Below, in pieces: positions 43,940 through 53,512 of a DNA stretch of 64,000 nucleotides. Position numbers and translations under genes: made by a program. Origin of the DNA: Eublepharis macularius (taxonomy: Eukaryota; Chordata; Lepidosauria; Squamata; Eublepharidae); NCBI RefSeq assembly GCF_028583425.1, contig NC_072791.1, positions 34,541,368-34,605,367 on the forward strand, given 5' to 3'. A model generated the notes under the pieces. It did not search any database, was not told the origin of the DNA, and was given only the letters and a program-made list of their open reading frames with translations. The stretch's first letter is position 1, and the number at the start of each line of letters is the position of its first letter.

Positions 43940-44490
43940 TCCATGTACCTAAGAAGGTTAGATGCATAAGAGGCCTGCTGGATCAGACCAGTGGTTCTTC
44001 TAGTTCCACATCCTGTTTACCACAGTGAATGATCTTTCCAGTCCTGAAAAGCCCACATAGGGATGCCAAGCCTCCCATCATAGTGAGCTGCCTCCTGGCA
44101 TTTCCTTATTCCCGAGGCACCAGATGCTCTAGAACGCCACAAAAATATTTTTGCAAATTGCGAGAGCATCCACTATTTCACTTCCAGTTTTTACCCATCC
44201 TTGCTATGGTAAGTCAGGCCCTGCCCCCAGTTGGGGCTTGGCACTGCAACCTGGCAACCCTACGGCCACAACAAAGGCTTCCTTCTGTGGCTACCCCCAG
44301 CAGCTACCATTCAGAGGGAGACGGTATCCAGACATTCAGCCATCATGGCCCTTTTTAAGGCCTTCTTGGCTATGTGCCTTTGCCACAATCTGTGGCAGTG
44401 CATTCCGCAAGCCAATTACACACTGTGGAAAGAAACAGTTTCCTCTGTCAGCCCTGAAGCCCATCAGGAAACTGAAGGTCAGTTTACACC
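43940..44490 (-). mobile_element. CR1/L2-clade LINE 3' fragment, split by a hAT
   Basis: CCTGCTGGATCAGACCAGTGG (in part, near 43975) and GTGGCAGTGCATTCCGCAAGCC..AAAGAAACAGTTTCCTC (near 44392) are familiar minus-strand LINE 3' phrases, parallel to 25740-25810. The fragment is interrupted by the element at 44058-44262. Confidence 0.55.
44058..44262. mobile_element. 205-bp hAT inside a LINE
   Basis: Left TAGGGATGCCAAG and right CTGGCAACCCTA are family-type termini. Flanks AGCCCACA (44050-44057) and CGGCCACA (44263-44270) match at 6 of 8. LINE-derived sequence lies on both sides. Confidence 0.55.
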
Positions 44491-44940
44491 ACTGTTTCTA
44501 ATACGGTATCAACCCAGGTATAAGCCTCCACATGCCCTGTGATTATCAGTGAGGTTCCGGATGCCATCTCTGGGTTCACAGTCATATTTCATTGCATGGC
44601 AAGTCAATGTAGCCACGGCACCATTCCAGCCTGATAAACGTTGGAAACTCCTCCCGACACCACACCCTTCTTGGAAACTGGGACACTGCTGTAGCATAGA
44701 AGAGTTTGGGGTCCTTCTACATGACTCAGGCCTTTTAACATTACCTTTGCATGCCATAAATATAATGCGAGAATGGGGTCCTGTACCTCAGGTCAGCTTG
44801 GTGAGTACAAGAGCAGGGCCTTTTTAGAGGTGGGTCCTTTGTTGTTGTATTCACTCTGGATAGAGACTTGTCAAGTCTGTCCGATCCATTTGAAAGTTTA
44901 GGGCAGTGACTAAAGCTGTTTTATTCCAGCTGGCAATCAG
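44491..44940. other. Unassigned DNA
   Basis: No gene recognised; probable old LINE sequence continues in part. Confidence 0.35.
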
Positions 44941-44948
44941 GGAGCACT

Positions 44949-45383
44949 CAGGGCTCATTTTGAGGGGGAATGCGCAGGAACGCAGTTCCAGCAGTTCTCC
45001 AAAGAGGTCACATGGCAAGTGGCCCCGCCCACCTGACTCTCTGCCATTTGGGGCCTGTTTCAGCCTGGATTGGGGACAAAACAGCCTGGATCGGGCCTCT
45101 GACAGGTGGTGGATCACTCTCCCACTCAGCAGTGGCCCAATCCTGACCATTTTGGGCCCCTTTTCAGCCATTTTCAGCCCCCTTTTGCCATTTTGGGCCC
45201 AATTTCATCCCTGAATGGCCAGGATTAGTTCCAAAACAGCCAGGATAGGTGATGTCAGGGGGTGTGGCACATGCAAATCAGTTATGCTAATGACACACTT
45301 CCGGTGGTGGCAAGGGGCGTGGCATATACTAATGAGTTATGCTCATGAGTTCCTCCAGCTCTTTTTCTACGAAATGACCCCTG
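44949..45383. mobile_element. 435-bp hAT with perfect target duplication
   Basis: GGAGCACT lies at 44941-44948 and 45384-45391, a perfect 8-bp duplication. Termini CAGGGCTCATTTTG and the inverted CAGGGGTCATTTCG match at 12 of 14. The interior has CCATTTTGGGCC/CCATTTTCAGCC repeats (45146-45200) and two mirrored phrases GGGGTGTGGCACATGC / GGGGCGTGGCATATAC (45260 and 45315). Non-autonomous; a separate family from the TAGGG elements. Confidence 0.85.
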
Positions 45384-45461
45384 GGAGCACTGATATTGAT
45401 ATAGAGATGCATACAATGAAAGGGTTTACATTTTAACAGAGAAATGCTCATTTATTACATC

Positions 45462-45725
45462 TAGGGTTACCAACTGCCCAGTAAGGGCAGGGAGACTCCT
45501 ACCCACAGCCTCTTTTCCCCATCCTTGCTCTAGTGAGTAGAAGGGGAAATATGGAAGGGCCTAGAACGTGTCCTGCAAAACCACAACATCATTTCCAGCT
45601 GTGTAACCAGAAGTGATGTCATTGTATTGTGAGATGCTCTAGGATTTCCTGGAACACTATGGTTTTTATCATAGAATTCTAGAGAAATCTTAGAGCATTC
45701 TACAATACTGTGAGTCACTTCCCAT
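45462..45725. mobile_element. Truncated GC-rich-family hAT remnant
   Basis: The left terminus TAGGGTTACCAACTGCCCAG and the GAAGTGATGTCATTG motif fit the local family. An inner inverted repeat (CTCTAGGATTTC against AGAAATCTTAGAG) is visible at 45645-45697. No right end was found. Confidence 0.4.
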
Positions 45726-45975
45726 TCTGTATGTGTATTCCATCAAGTTGCAGTGGACATATGATAATCTCTGCTAGGGTTTTCAAGGCAAGATACTAAC
45801 AGAGGTTCATCTGTTGCCTGCCTCTGCATAGTGGCCCTGGCCTTCCTTGCTGGTCTCCCATCCCAACACTGACCAGGGCTGACCCTCCTTAGCTTCCAAG
45901 ATCTGATGAGATCAGGCTAGATTGGGCCATCCAGGTCTGGGGCACTTCCACTTACACAGCCAGAAATGGCATTGT
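45726..45975 (-). mobile_element. 5S rRNA-derived SINE
   Basis: 45852-45918 (GGTCTCCCATCCCAACACTG.. to GATGAGATCAGGCT) is the reverse complement of much of a 5S rRNA, including its internal promoter region. The body (TTTCAAGGCAAGATACTAAC, GTTGCCTGCCTCTGCATAG) matches 10325-10530. It is better preserved in the 5S part than the other copy. Confidence 0.8.
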
Positions 45976-46061
45976 GGTATCACAGGACACTGTTTCGGTC
46001 TGTCTTCACCATCCCTGACTCCCAGGGCTTTCCAGCCAGGAGCTGGCCATTCTAAGTACAT

Positions 46062-46135
46062 CTGATGAAATAGGCTCAAGCCCACAAATGTTTATGCTAC
46101 AGTAAATCTGTTAGGCTTTAAGGTGCCAGGAGCCT
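46062..46135 (+). mobile_element. Decayed Penelope-like end
   Basis: CTGATGA, AGGCTCAAGCCCA stem-like text and ACAAATGTTTATGCTACAGTAAAT followed by TAAGGTGCCAGGAG (in part) parallel 43813-43886. The GAAA block has become CAAA, so the ribozyme core is broken. Confidence 0.5.
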
Positions 46136-46189
46136 TTTATTTATTTAAGGGATTTAAGGAGCTCTATAATTCAGTATATTTCAGTATAA

Positions 46190-46345
46190 TTCAGTACCCA
46201 GTTTCCTGGGGGGTAAAGCGTAGATGACTAGGGAAGGCAATGGCAAACCACCCCGTAACAAAAAGTCTGCCAAGAAAATGTTGTGATGCGACGTCCCCCA
46301 TGAGTCAGTAATGACTCAGTGCTTGCACCTTTACCTATAATTCAG
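46190..46345 (-). repeat. Dispersed SINE-like repeat, reverse
   Basis: CCCAGTTTCCTGGGGGGTAAAG, GGGAAGGCAATGGCAAACCACCCC and GACGTCCCCCATGAGTCAGTAATGACTCAG (quoted in part) are blocks I recognise as a widespread squamate dispersed repeat; the exact family is not certain. The last block contains a perfect TGAGTCA-type palindrome. Confidence 0.4.
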
Positions 46346-46383
46346 TAATACAAAGTATTAGTAATTCAGTAATACAAAGCACT

Positions 46384-46590
46384 AAAGGGGAGTGTGGTTT
46401 AGTAGATGAGCACCTGTCCTGCATGCAGAAGGTCCCAGGTTGAATCCTTGTTGCCTCCAGTTAGAAAATCGCATGTGGCTGATGCTGGGAAAGACCCTTC
46501 TCTGCCAGACCCCCTGGAGTCAGGCAGAGGAGACAAAACTGGGCTCAGTGGACAAATGACTTGGCTTTGAAGCTGCCTTGCATGTTAAAA
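46384..46590 (+). mobile_element. tRNA-derived SINE, third family
   Basis: The head TGGTTTAGTAGATGAGCACCTG..TGCATGCAGAAGGTCCCAGGTTGAATCC (in part) has A- and B-box features. It continues CTGCCAGACCCCCTGGAGTC and ends TTGAAGCTGCCTTGCATGTT. Encodes nothing; promoter boxes appear moderately conserved. Confidence 0.65.
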
Positions 46591-47399
46591 AATAATAGAC
46601 TTCATTCAAACTCCTCTGCGGCAACCTGGAGGAAAGATGGACTACAAAGGTAGAAAATAAATTCAGATAACTAACAATCAGTTAGAAAGGTAACTAATGT
46701 GGAGCATCAACAAAATTAACCATGGTAGCACCTTGCTGAAGTGGCCTTCTACAGACTTGTGTGTTTGTTTGCAACAAAAAATGTTTTATTGGAAAATCAC
46801 TGTTGATGCTCTGCTGTATCAAGAAAGGAAAACTGACAAGAGGACTCAAGGGATCTCGGACAGTTGGGATCTCGGATGGTTGGGATCTCAGATAGTTCAA
46901 AGTGCATTGTCAGAGCATAGAAGCAGTCTTTCAGCTTGCACAAGCTCTGCTTTCAGCCTCGGTTTCTACCTCCTCCCACCTGTGGAGCAGCACTGTATAA
47001 CCTGAAAGCTTGCTAGCTATCAACATACACCACAATCCTACTCAGAGACACTCCACTGATTTCAAAGGGCTTAGACTGGGGTAACTTTGTATAGGACTGC
47101 ATTGACAGTTGTTTATTTTTTTAAAGATACCACCTAATTATTTGGAACCTCAGAAACGCGTGCAAAACTTTACCTCTGAGCCAAGGCTTAGCTCAGTGGT
47201 GGGACAAGATACCAGAAACCATCCCAGGCATTTTCAGTTCAGTTGGCTGGGGAACATCTCCTGAGAGCAGCTTTCTAGACAATACCGGGCCTAAATGGAC
47301 CAATCGTTTGGTCTCAGGCCAGCTTCCTGTGAAAGAGTTCAACATGCCCACCTTTCTTCCCTGCCACAGTACAGAGTGGATTTCCTTACCGAAGTCAAC
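46591..47399. other. Unassigned DNA with one palindromic repeat
   Basis: A copy of the palindromic MITE-like repeat (AATCCTACTCAGAG..TGTATAGGACTG) lies at 47027-47103. Three GGATCTC(G/A)GA phrases repeat at 46850-46890. No gene recognised. Confidence 0.45.
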
Positions 47400-48000
47400 A
47401 TGCCCTAACGTAGCAAGGCGGGCATCACCCGGCGCAATAGCGCTCTTTCCGCTTTGAAACAGTGCGGCCGCGCCCTCCAGTGGCCAAGCGCCGCTAACGC
47501 ATCGTGGCGTGGCACGTCGCTGCTCGGCGCTATTGCCAACGACCTGAAATGACTCCCATCTTCTCCGTGGAAACCTTCCAAGCGCAGGGGAAACAAACGG
47601 CCCGGCGCGAGTGGCTGGTCCTGAGCCCGCCTCCGAGTGGCGGTGACACCATTGCAGCCTGCAGGAAGGAGGGGGCAATCTGGCCTCCTGGGCGGGGCGA
47701 ACGGAGATCTCCTGAAAGGGGACCCCAGAAATTCCCTGCAGCAGCAGCGGCGACTGCTCCCTTCTTTGCCAGACTCTGCCAAAGCGACACACAGGCGAGG
47801 AAGGTTGCCTTTGCCGGTCGCCACTGGGTTCCCCTCTCTCCGCACCTGTCAAGCCCTTATTTTTTTCTGGGGTGCACCTCAAAAGCACCGCGGTGGCTGA
47901 GGATTTATGGATTTCTGTGCAAGCGAAAGAGAAAGAATGCAATAAGTTTAACAGGCGGTGATTGCCGAACGTATCTGTTGCCTTCTGGAAAGACGCAGCA
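47400..48000. promoter_or_regulatory. CpG-island-like block, candidate promoter
   Basis: I count about 45 CpG dinucleotides in these 600 bases, far denser than anywhere else in the window, where CpG is depleted. GCGC, GCGG and CCGC motifs are frequent. CpG islands usually mark promoters of housekeeping or developmental genes or lncRNAs. A 276-codon open frame on the minus strand (47193-48023) and a 173-codon frame on the plus strand cross it, but neither shows a domain; open frames are expected by chance in GC-rich DNA. It may be a first exon with promoter, an orphan island or a GC-rich repeat. Confidence 0.5.
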
Positions 48001-48011
48001 TAGGTTTTGGG

Positions 48012-48080
48012 TTGTGGCTGCATAGCTCAGTGGTTACAGCACTGGTTCTGTAAATCGGTGGCCATTAGTTCAGTTCTTGC
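48012..48080 (+). mobile_element. tRNA-like SINE head
   Basis: TGGCTGCATAGCTCAGTGGTT resembles an A box and GTTCAGTTCTTGC a weak B box. No cloverleaf could be built, so it is not called a tRNA gene. Confidence 0.4.
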
Positions 48081-48569
48081 TGGTGCCTCTGGCTTGTTTT
48101 GTGATGCCATTTATTTATTTGTTCATTCGTTTGTTTGTTTATTAGCCACCTTATAACACTCAAGACATAAAAATACATTTTAAAAGCCTCAATTTAAAAT
48201 CACGATCTGATAAAGTATCTGAAGCCTAACTTGAAGAAAACAAACTTTTTAGCTTGCAAGTCTTGAGGTCCAGGCTGCAGCAAAGGAACAGTAAATGGTT
48301 TATATTGACACTGAGGTTTGTTCAGTACTCCGATTAATTCTGAAGGCTAAAAACAAATGCCACCTGCGCTTTAAAAATGACCCCGCAGCAACCTTGGAGT
48401 CAGACTTAAACCATAACACACACACTGATTGGTTTTCCAAGGTTTCTTATGCCGATGATTAACTATTCTCTCAATCACCACGCAACACTCAAATCCTGTT
48501 AAAGAAAAATGCTTTCCTTTAGACAAAGCTAACAGCGGTAACAAAACAACTTGAAATATAGAACCATGT

Positions 48570-48735
48570 CACAGAATCACAGAGTTGGAAGGGACCATCT
48601 AGTCTAACCCGCTTGCCCGATGCAGGTACAGCCGAAAGTATCCCCGATAAGTATTTGTCCAGCTTCTCCCTGAAGACTGCCAATGAGGGGGAACCCACCA
48701 CATCCCTAGGCAGCCAATTCCACTTTTGGTGTATC
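48570..48735 (-). mobile_element. CR1 3' end
   Basis: CACAGAGTTGGAAGGGACCATCTAGTCTAACC (in part) is the CR1 3' terminal signature. On the minus strand the end of ORF2 is visible as KWNWLPRDVVGSPSLAVFREKLDKYL, in agreement with NRLPWEVVGSPSLEVLKQRLD of the 13-kb CR1. Strongly 5' truncated. Confidence 0.75.
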
Positions 48736-49589
48736 AATCTTAATGTGTATTAATCTAGCCATGATGCAGCATAACTGTTTTGTAGAAATGAAATGATCTT
48801 CATTTTGCGATCTTGTGATTGGTCCTAATAAAAAAGATTTCCATGATTGTATACAAGCCCCCCTCCCATAGCACACATGCTTAATCCAATTCCTCCCTCC
48901 GTATCTTTTCTTTATTTAGTTACGTTTCTATCCCACCTTATCCATCAAGCATCTTGAATCCTGGAGGCACAAGATGGCGTTGATGTTCAGGAGGCTGCAG
49001 TGTGCACACACTCTTCTGCCTCTTCCCAAGTTCCTGTTGTCAAGACAGATGCAAGCCCAGAAGAGTAGGGTAGGAAATGATGGTAAGAAGTACTACCTCT
49101 CACCCAACTGGAGTTGTGTGCCTGTTATTATGTCCAGTGCCTAGCATCCCACCTCCATCTTCATCAAAAGAGGCTTCTAGCTGGCTTTCCATCAACTGCA
49201 CACGCCATCATCCATCAACTGTACAGTCTATAAGTCTGAATCAGTCAAACACAAAACCTGCTTTGTAACTGTTCTCTTTCTCAGGGCCCAGCTTTCCAGT
49301 AACTTTTTCTTATAATACGGAGAAGGCTGGAGAAAAGGAAAACAAAGAAACAACCAAGCCATGCACACTACTGAAATAAACCTTTCTTAGTCGTTTTCAT
49401 CGAGATGACTGTGTTGTTCCTTCAGATCCACAATCCTCTCACAACAGTCCAAGTGAAGGCTGAGTGGACCCTTTGTCTAAGTATTGCTTTCGTTGAGGAC
49501 TAGAGATAAGCAGCACACAAAGCCTCAATTGTAAAAATAAAAGTATAGAAAAAGAAACCAAAGAAGTTTGTAGGGTTTGAAATAAGTCC
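48736..49589. other. Unassigned DNA
   Basis: No gene recognised. A reverse SINE-tail phrase (TTCTATCCCACCTTATCC) is near 48928. Confidence 0.4.
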
Positions 49590-49740
49590 CTAATTTCTAG
49601 GTCTGGAGACTAGGTATCGTCTTATCTATTTCGCAGTGTTATTGAGAGGATAACATGGAGGAGAGGTGAAAGTCATTGTAAACTGCTCTGAGTCCACATT
49701 GTGGAGAAAAGTGGGGCATAAATATCTAAACCAATAAATA
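49590..49740 (+). mobile_element. SINE 3' half
   Basis: TTGAGAGGATAACATGGAGG, GTAAACTGCTCTGAGTCCAC and GAGAAAAGTGGGGCATAAAT followed by CAATAAATA are the standard SINE body and tail. The head is lost. Confidence 0.55.
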
Positions 49741-52293
49741 CTTGCTGGACCAGGCAATTGCAGAACATATCAAGAAAGCACAGTTTAATGGACTGATGTA
49801 AACATACTTTTATTGCACTTCTTTGGAACATTCCTGTTTTCTGAGCTCCTGAGAAAGGCAGTATGCGTATATGAAGGATTTACTGCAGTCAACAGGGAAA
49901 CATAAAATATCTGCAAAAGACCATAAATTTTCCACGATGCTTTACTAAATGTTTGGACTTGGATTAACAATCGCATCTAATAGCCACGTGCCCGTGGCAT
50001 GCAGATACTTAAACGTGCTCATCGGTGGCATAAAAGAGATGTTTGTGCCACCATGGGCACTCCCTAAGTTTGTCCTCTGTTGTTGGTGATGGTGGTGGCG
50101 TAGGCAGGGAGAGACCAATGGGAACAAAGATGGCAGAATGGAGGGGACTTCACAAGGCTGGGGGAGGTGGGGGAGCTGCTGTCACAGCAAATCTGAGGTT
50201 GGTGGAGGGGAGAAGGAAAGTGCCCACACCCTCAATAAGATGGGAGGGGGGAGCTCCGAGGGGAAGCTACCGCCACTGCCCCAACAACAAAGCTGGTGTC
50301 AGACAGGGGGAAGTGTCCACAACCATGACTAGGCTGGAGGCACAGATGGGGGAAGAGCTGTGGCAGGCTGTGGGGGGACCAGGTCAGGGTGATGGTGGGG
50401 AGGGGGACTGCAAGGATCTGTGGCATTCTGCAGTTCCACCCACCACCCCCAATTTTCATGGGGCCTCCTTGTTTGTTTTGTATAATTCAATAATCTCATT
50501 GAATTCTAAGTTATTTGACACAAAACGAATGGCAATGCCAAATAGTTTTCTCCTACGTTTATACACATAATTGATTCACAATAGTTTAGTGTGCATAACA
50601 GTCATGTCGTTTTAGACAGGAATATGCAGAAAACAGAGGCAGCGAAGGTATATGCTTTTAAGTCGTATTGATTTTGCAGAAAGGGTTATACAGCCATTTA
50701 AATCCATCTCATTGAAATCAGTAGGAAGTAGGAGTGCTCCCTACTCTTTTCATAATGTTATTGAAGCTCCAGAAATTCCTCAGTATAAGCAATATTCTCT
50801 TGTGGCTCTAGATGGTGCACCAGAGTCAGATTTAGAAAAGGGGATTTGTGCACAAGATTACAGAACAAGTCCCCACAAAGATGTTGAAAGCCTATCACTG
50901 ACAAGATAAAACAGTGTGCCAGAACTTTACTGTTTAAGCCAGACAGGTTTTTGTATGGCTCTTATTAATGCTGAACCAGAACAACCATGTTCTGTCTGGT
51001 TTAGCATCGACGTTGCCAAATAAGTTCAATTTTGTATCTGTCTTACCAGGCAGCTAGTTTATTGATACTTATTTTGTCCTCTCTCATTGCCTGCTTGCTA
51101 GATTCTCTTCCATCCTATGTCCTTCGGTCCAATAACCTCAGAGTCAGGGACAGATTGGTCATCAGCCACCAGTGGGCCAATGCTCCCCTCCCCCCCACAC
51201 AGATGCTCTAAGTGCTGGTACACTGCCCTTCTCTCCCTGGCCTTGGTCTCTGAGTATACCTCCTGCTCCTTGTCTACACATTACATTTTCATGGCCTTTC
51301 CCTGCAGATTTTCATCTTTTGCCACACAATCGCCAGGGTGTCATGTCTGAGACCCCATCCATGCCAATGCTAATGCTAATGCTGACCTATTGATTTGAAC
51401 CAGTGTTTCATACTGTAACTTCATGTCATGTTGCCAGTGCCATAACTGTTTCTTTCACAGGCTTATTGCAGGTGCTTTATCTAACGGACTGTAGACACTT
51501 TCAGTGCTTGTGACCTTGTAGACTGCTCACTCCCATGCATTGCTATGTCTCGACTTTGATCTCTTGCTTTCTCAGTGTTTCGACTTGATAGTACAAATAT
51601 GCGAGATGCTCTTAGGATAAAGTCGCTCCAAAAGTCCTGTTTACTGTTGGGAGGGGGAAGGAGCAGCCGTGTATGTTAAGAGTAAGGATCTTCCCACATG
51701 TTACTAGTCCTGTCAATCTTGCTCTTACTGCTCAGACGCTTACCTTGCTTCTGAGTAATCCTATGGACATATCTGTGGAAATGATTTGATTTCTGAATAA
51801 AGCCATTTAACCAAGAGCCTAGATTTCTTGTTGCAATGTTACAGGGATCTATCTGCCATAGCCTGTCATCCATAGCCTGACACAGGGCCAGTTGTTTAAC
51901 CCTGGCAGTTTCCTGGAAGAGTGAGGTGAGGAGATGCCTGAGATTGAAATTAGCAGTGGAAACTGCAAAGGGACGAAAGAGGAAGCCTTCTGCCGAGATT
52001 GCTGGATAACCAGAATCTCCAATCACTTCCAATCAGTAAATAATATGAACATAAGGACAGGAGAAAGAGTAGCAGTGAACAACTGAGGGTGACCAATTTA
52101 TAGTGTGTAGAAATATCAGCTGTATTCTCAGTAAGTCCTTGGCATGTTAGTGACGAGTAAAAGGTACATATGAGGAAATACCAGGAAAGTATCTTTGGCA
52201 TCCAGGGTAAACACTCCAGAATTTGCATCAAAGAAGAGCTCTGAGAAATCCCTTCACACTTGTACAGAGGGCTGAACAAACATTCCAGATTTC
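49741..52293. other. Unassigned DNA, GC-rich in part
   Basis: 50040-50460 is G-rich (many GGTGG and GGGGGA runs), giving a 175-codon frame at 50043-50570 without any motif. A (ATGCTA)-like triplet repeat CCAATGCTAATGCTAATGC is at about 51364. No gene or mobile element recognised. Confidence 0.4.
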
Positions 52294-52410
52294 TGAGAGA
52301 TCTCTGTCTTTTGGCTCTGCACCTCTGAAGATGCCGGCCACTGCTACTGGCAAGACATCAGGAGCTACAATGCCAAGACCAGGGCTATACAGCCCAGAAA
52401 ATACACAACA
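52294..52410 (+). mobile_element. Decayed Penelope-like end
   Basis: Homologous to the right arm at 27213-27330: AGATCTCTGTCTTTTGG, CACCTCTGAAGATGCCGGCC, AGGAGCTACAATGCCAAGACC and CAGCCCAGAAAATACACAAC. CUGAAGA remains but GAAA has become AAGA, so the ribozyme is dead. Confidence 0.6.
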
Positions 52411-53057
52411 GCCATTCCAGATTTCATTGTACTGCAGTTTGGGGGAAGTTGTAACCTCCCCAAGCACCCCTGATCAAGAGCCAATTGTTGAGCTCCCTCC
52501 ATGACTTCTCAGACCTTACACTGCCTGAGATGGTGGGAGGGAATCCGTGTTTCATAGTAAAGCCGAGAAATTAATATAAGGCTACAGGCAAAATCAAGCT
52601 ACTGACTGACAAGGAAACAGCGAGGTTCCCTTGTGGACCTGGACAATCCCCTGCTTTGTTCTCTGACTTCCTGAGGGTTCATCAAAATTCAAGGCAAGTT
52701 TAAGGTTTGGAGAACAATAATTGACTTAGGACCACTCAGGAATCTGCCTTACAATGCAGACTTCCCTGGTAACCTAAATATGAATGAAGCCAGGGCCAGC
52801 AGCTGTCTCCTGGCCTTTGATAATCAGGTCTGTCACTCAGGTAATTCAGTCATCCCTCCCAAATTAACCAATCTCCCACCTGCCTTATCTTATACAGATT
52901 GTCCTCTGCCTCTCCCCTTTATGATGACAATTGAACAGTCTATGCCCTTCCTCTTGTTACCTTCACAAAGGGCCCCAAAATGCCACCAATAAGATTCAGC
53001 CTCAATAGTAAATGCTCAAGGGAAAAAGAGGACAAAAAATAGCAACCCAGCAAGGGG
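52411..53057. other. Unassigned flank of the copia element
   Basis: No gene or repeat recognised. It ends in the AAAAT that became the copia target duplication. Confidence 0.4.
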
Positions 53058-53062
53058 AAAAT

Positions 53063-53404
53063 TGTTAGAAATAACAATGTCTGGTGTACTGCAGCAGCAA
53101 GAAGTAAGAAGAGCCTACCACGCAGGGGGCAGCAAGGATCACTTAGTTAGGACAGTGAGAGTAGCACCTCTCTTGTTTCCTGGGGGTCATTTCCTTGTCT
53201 TGTCTCCTATTGGGCTAAACAGGGCAATATCCTGCTTCTTCTCTCTCCTGCCACACTTCTTCTCTGTCTCTGCAAAATGTAGTCAGATAGCTAGGATCTA
53301 TCTCTCCCTTTCCCTCAAGTATGTAACTTCCTCAAATAAAGCTTTTGCCTCTCTGACCAGCTCGGCGTTTAATTCCGCAGCGTAGTTTAACACTCGCTCT
53401 AACA
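53063..53404 (+). repeat. Copia 5' LTR
   Basis: 342 bp, TG..CA bounded inside the 6-bp inverted TGTTAG/CTAACA. It holds a possible reverse CCAAT box (ATTGGGC at 53208) and AATAAA at 53335-53340; no TATA box was obvious. It would supply promoter and 5' R-U5. It differs from the 3' LTR at 53097 (G/A), 53276 (A/G) and 53367 (G/A, a CpG). Confidence 0.95.
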
Positions 53405-53420
53405 GGGTAATGGGCCACAG
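53405..53420 (+). other. Primer-binding site, initiator tRNA-Met half-tRNA type
   Basis: GGGTAATGGGCCACAG starts at the first base after the LTR. It does not begin with TGG, the complement of a tRNA 3' CCA end. Instead GGGT-ATGGGCC is complementary to the anticodon stem-loop of initiator tRNA-Met (GGCCCAU-ACCC), with 11 of 12 positions agreeing. Priming by a cleaved internal tRNA-Met fragment is established for Drosophila copia and Ty5. Confidence 0.65.
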
Positions 53421-53512
53421 AGGCAATTAACGCAAGCTGAAGTTAAGAGAGAGCAATAAAAGTTCTGCCGTAGCCGCAGGCTAAAGCACAGAGGGCAGAC
53501 AATAGAGGAAAG

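Noticed and set aside
45852..45918. 5S rRNA gene on the minus strand
   Set aside because: Only part of the 5S sequence is present, it is diverged, and it is joined to a SINE body shared with another locus.
47193..48023. 276-codon open frame on the minus strand
   Set aside because: It lies across a CpG-rich block where stop codons are rare, overlaps open frames in other frames, has a low-complexity Arg/Pro/Ser composition and shows no known domain. Kept only as part of the CpG-island note.
50043..50570. 175-codon open frame on the plus strand
   Set aside because: It follows a G-rich tract with simple-sequence bias (GGTGG repeats) and has no recognisable motif.
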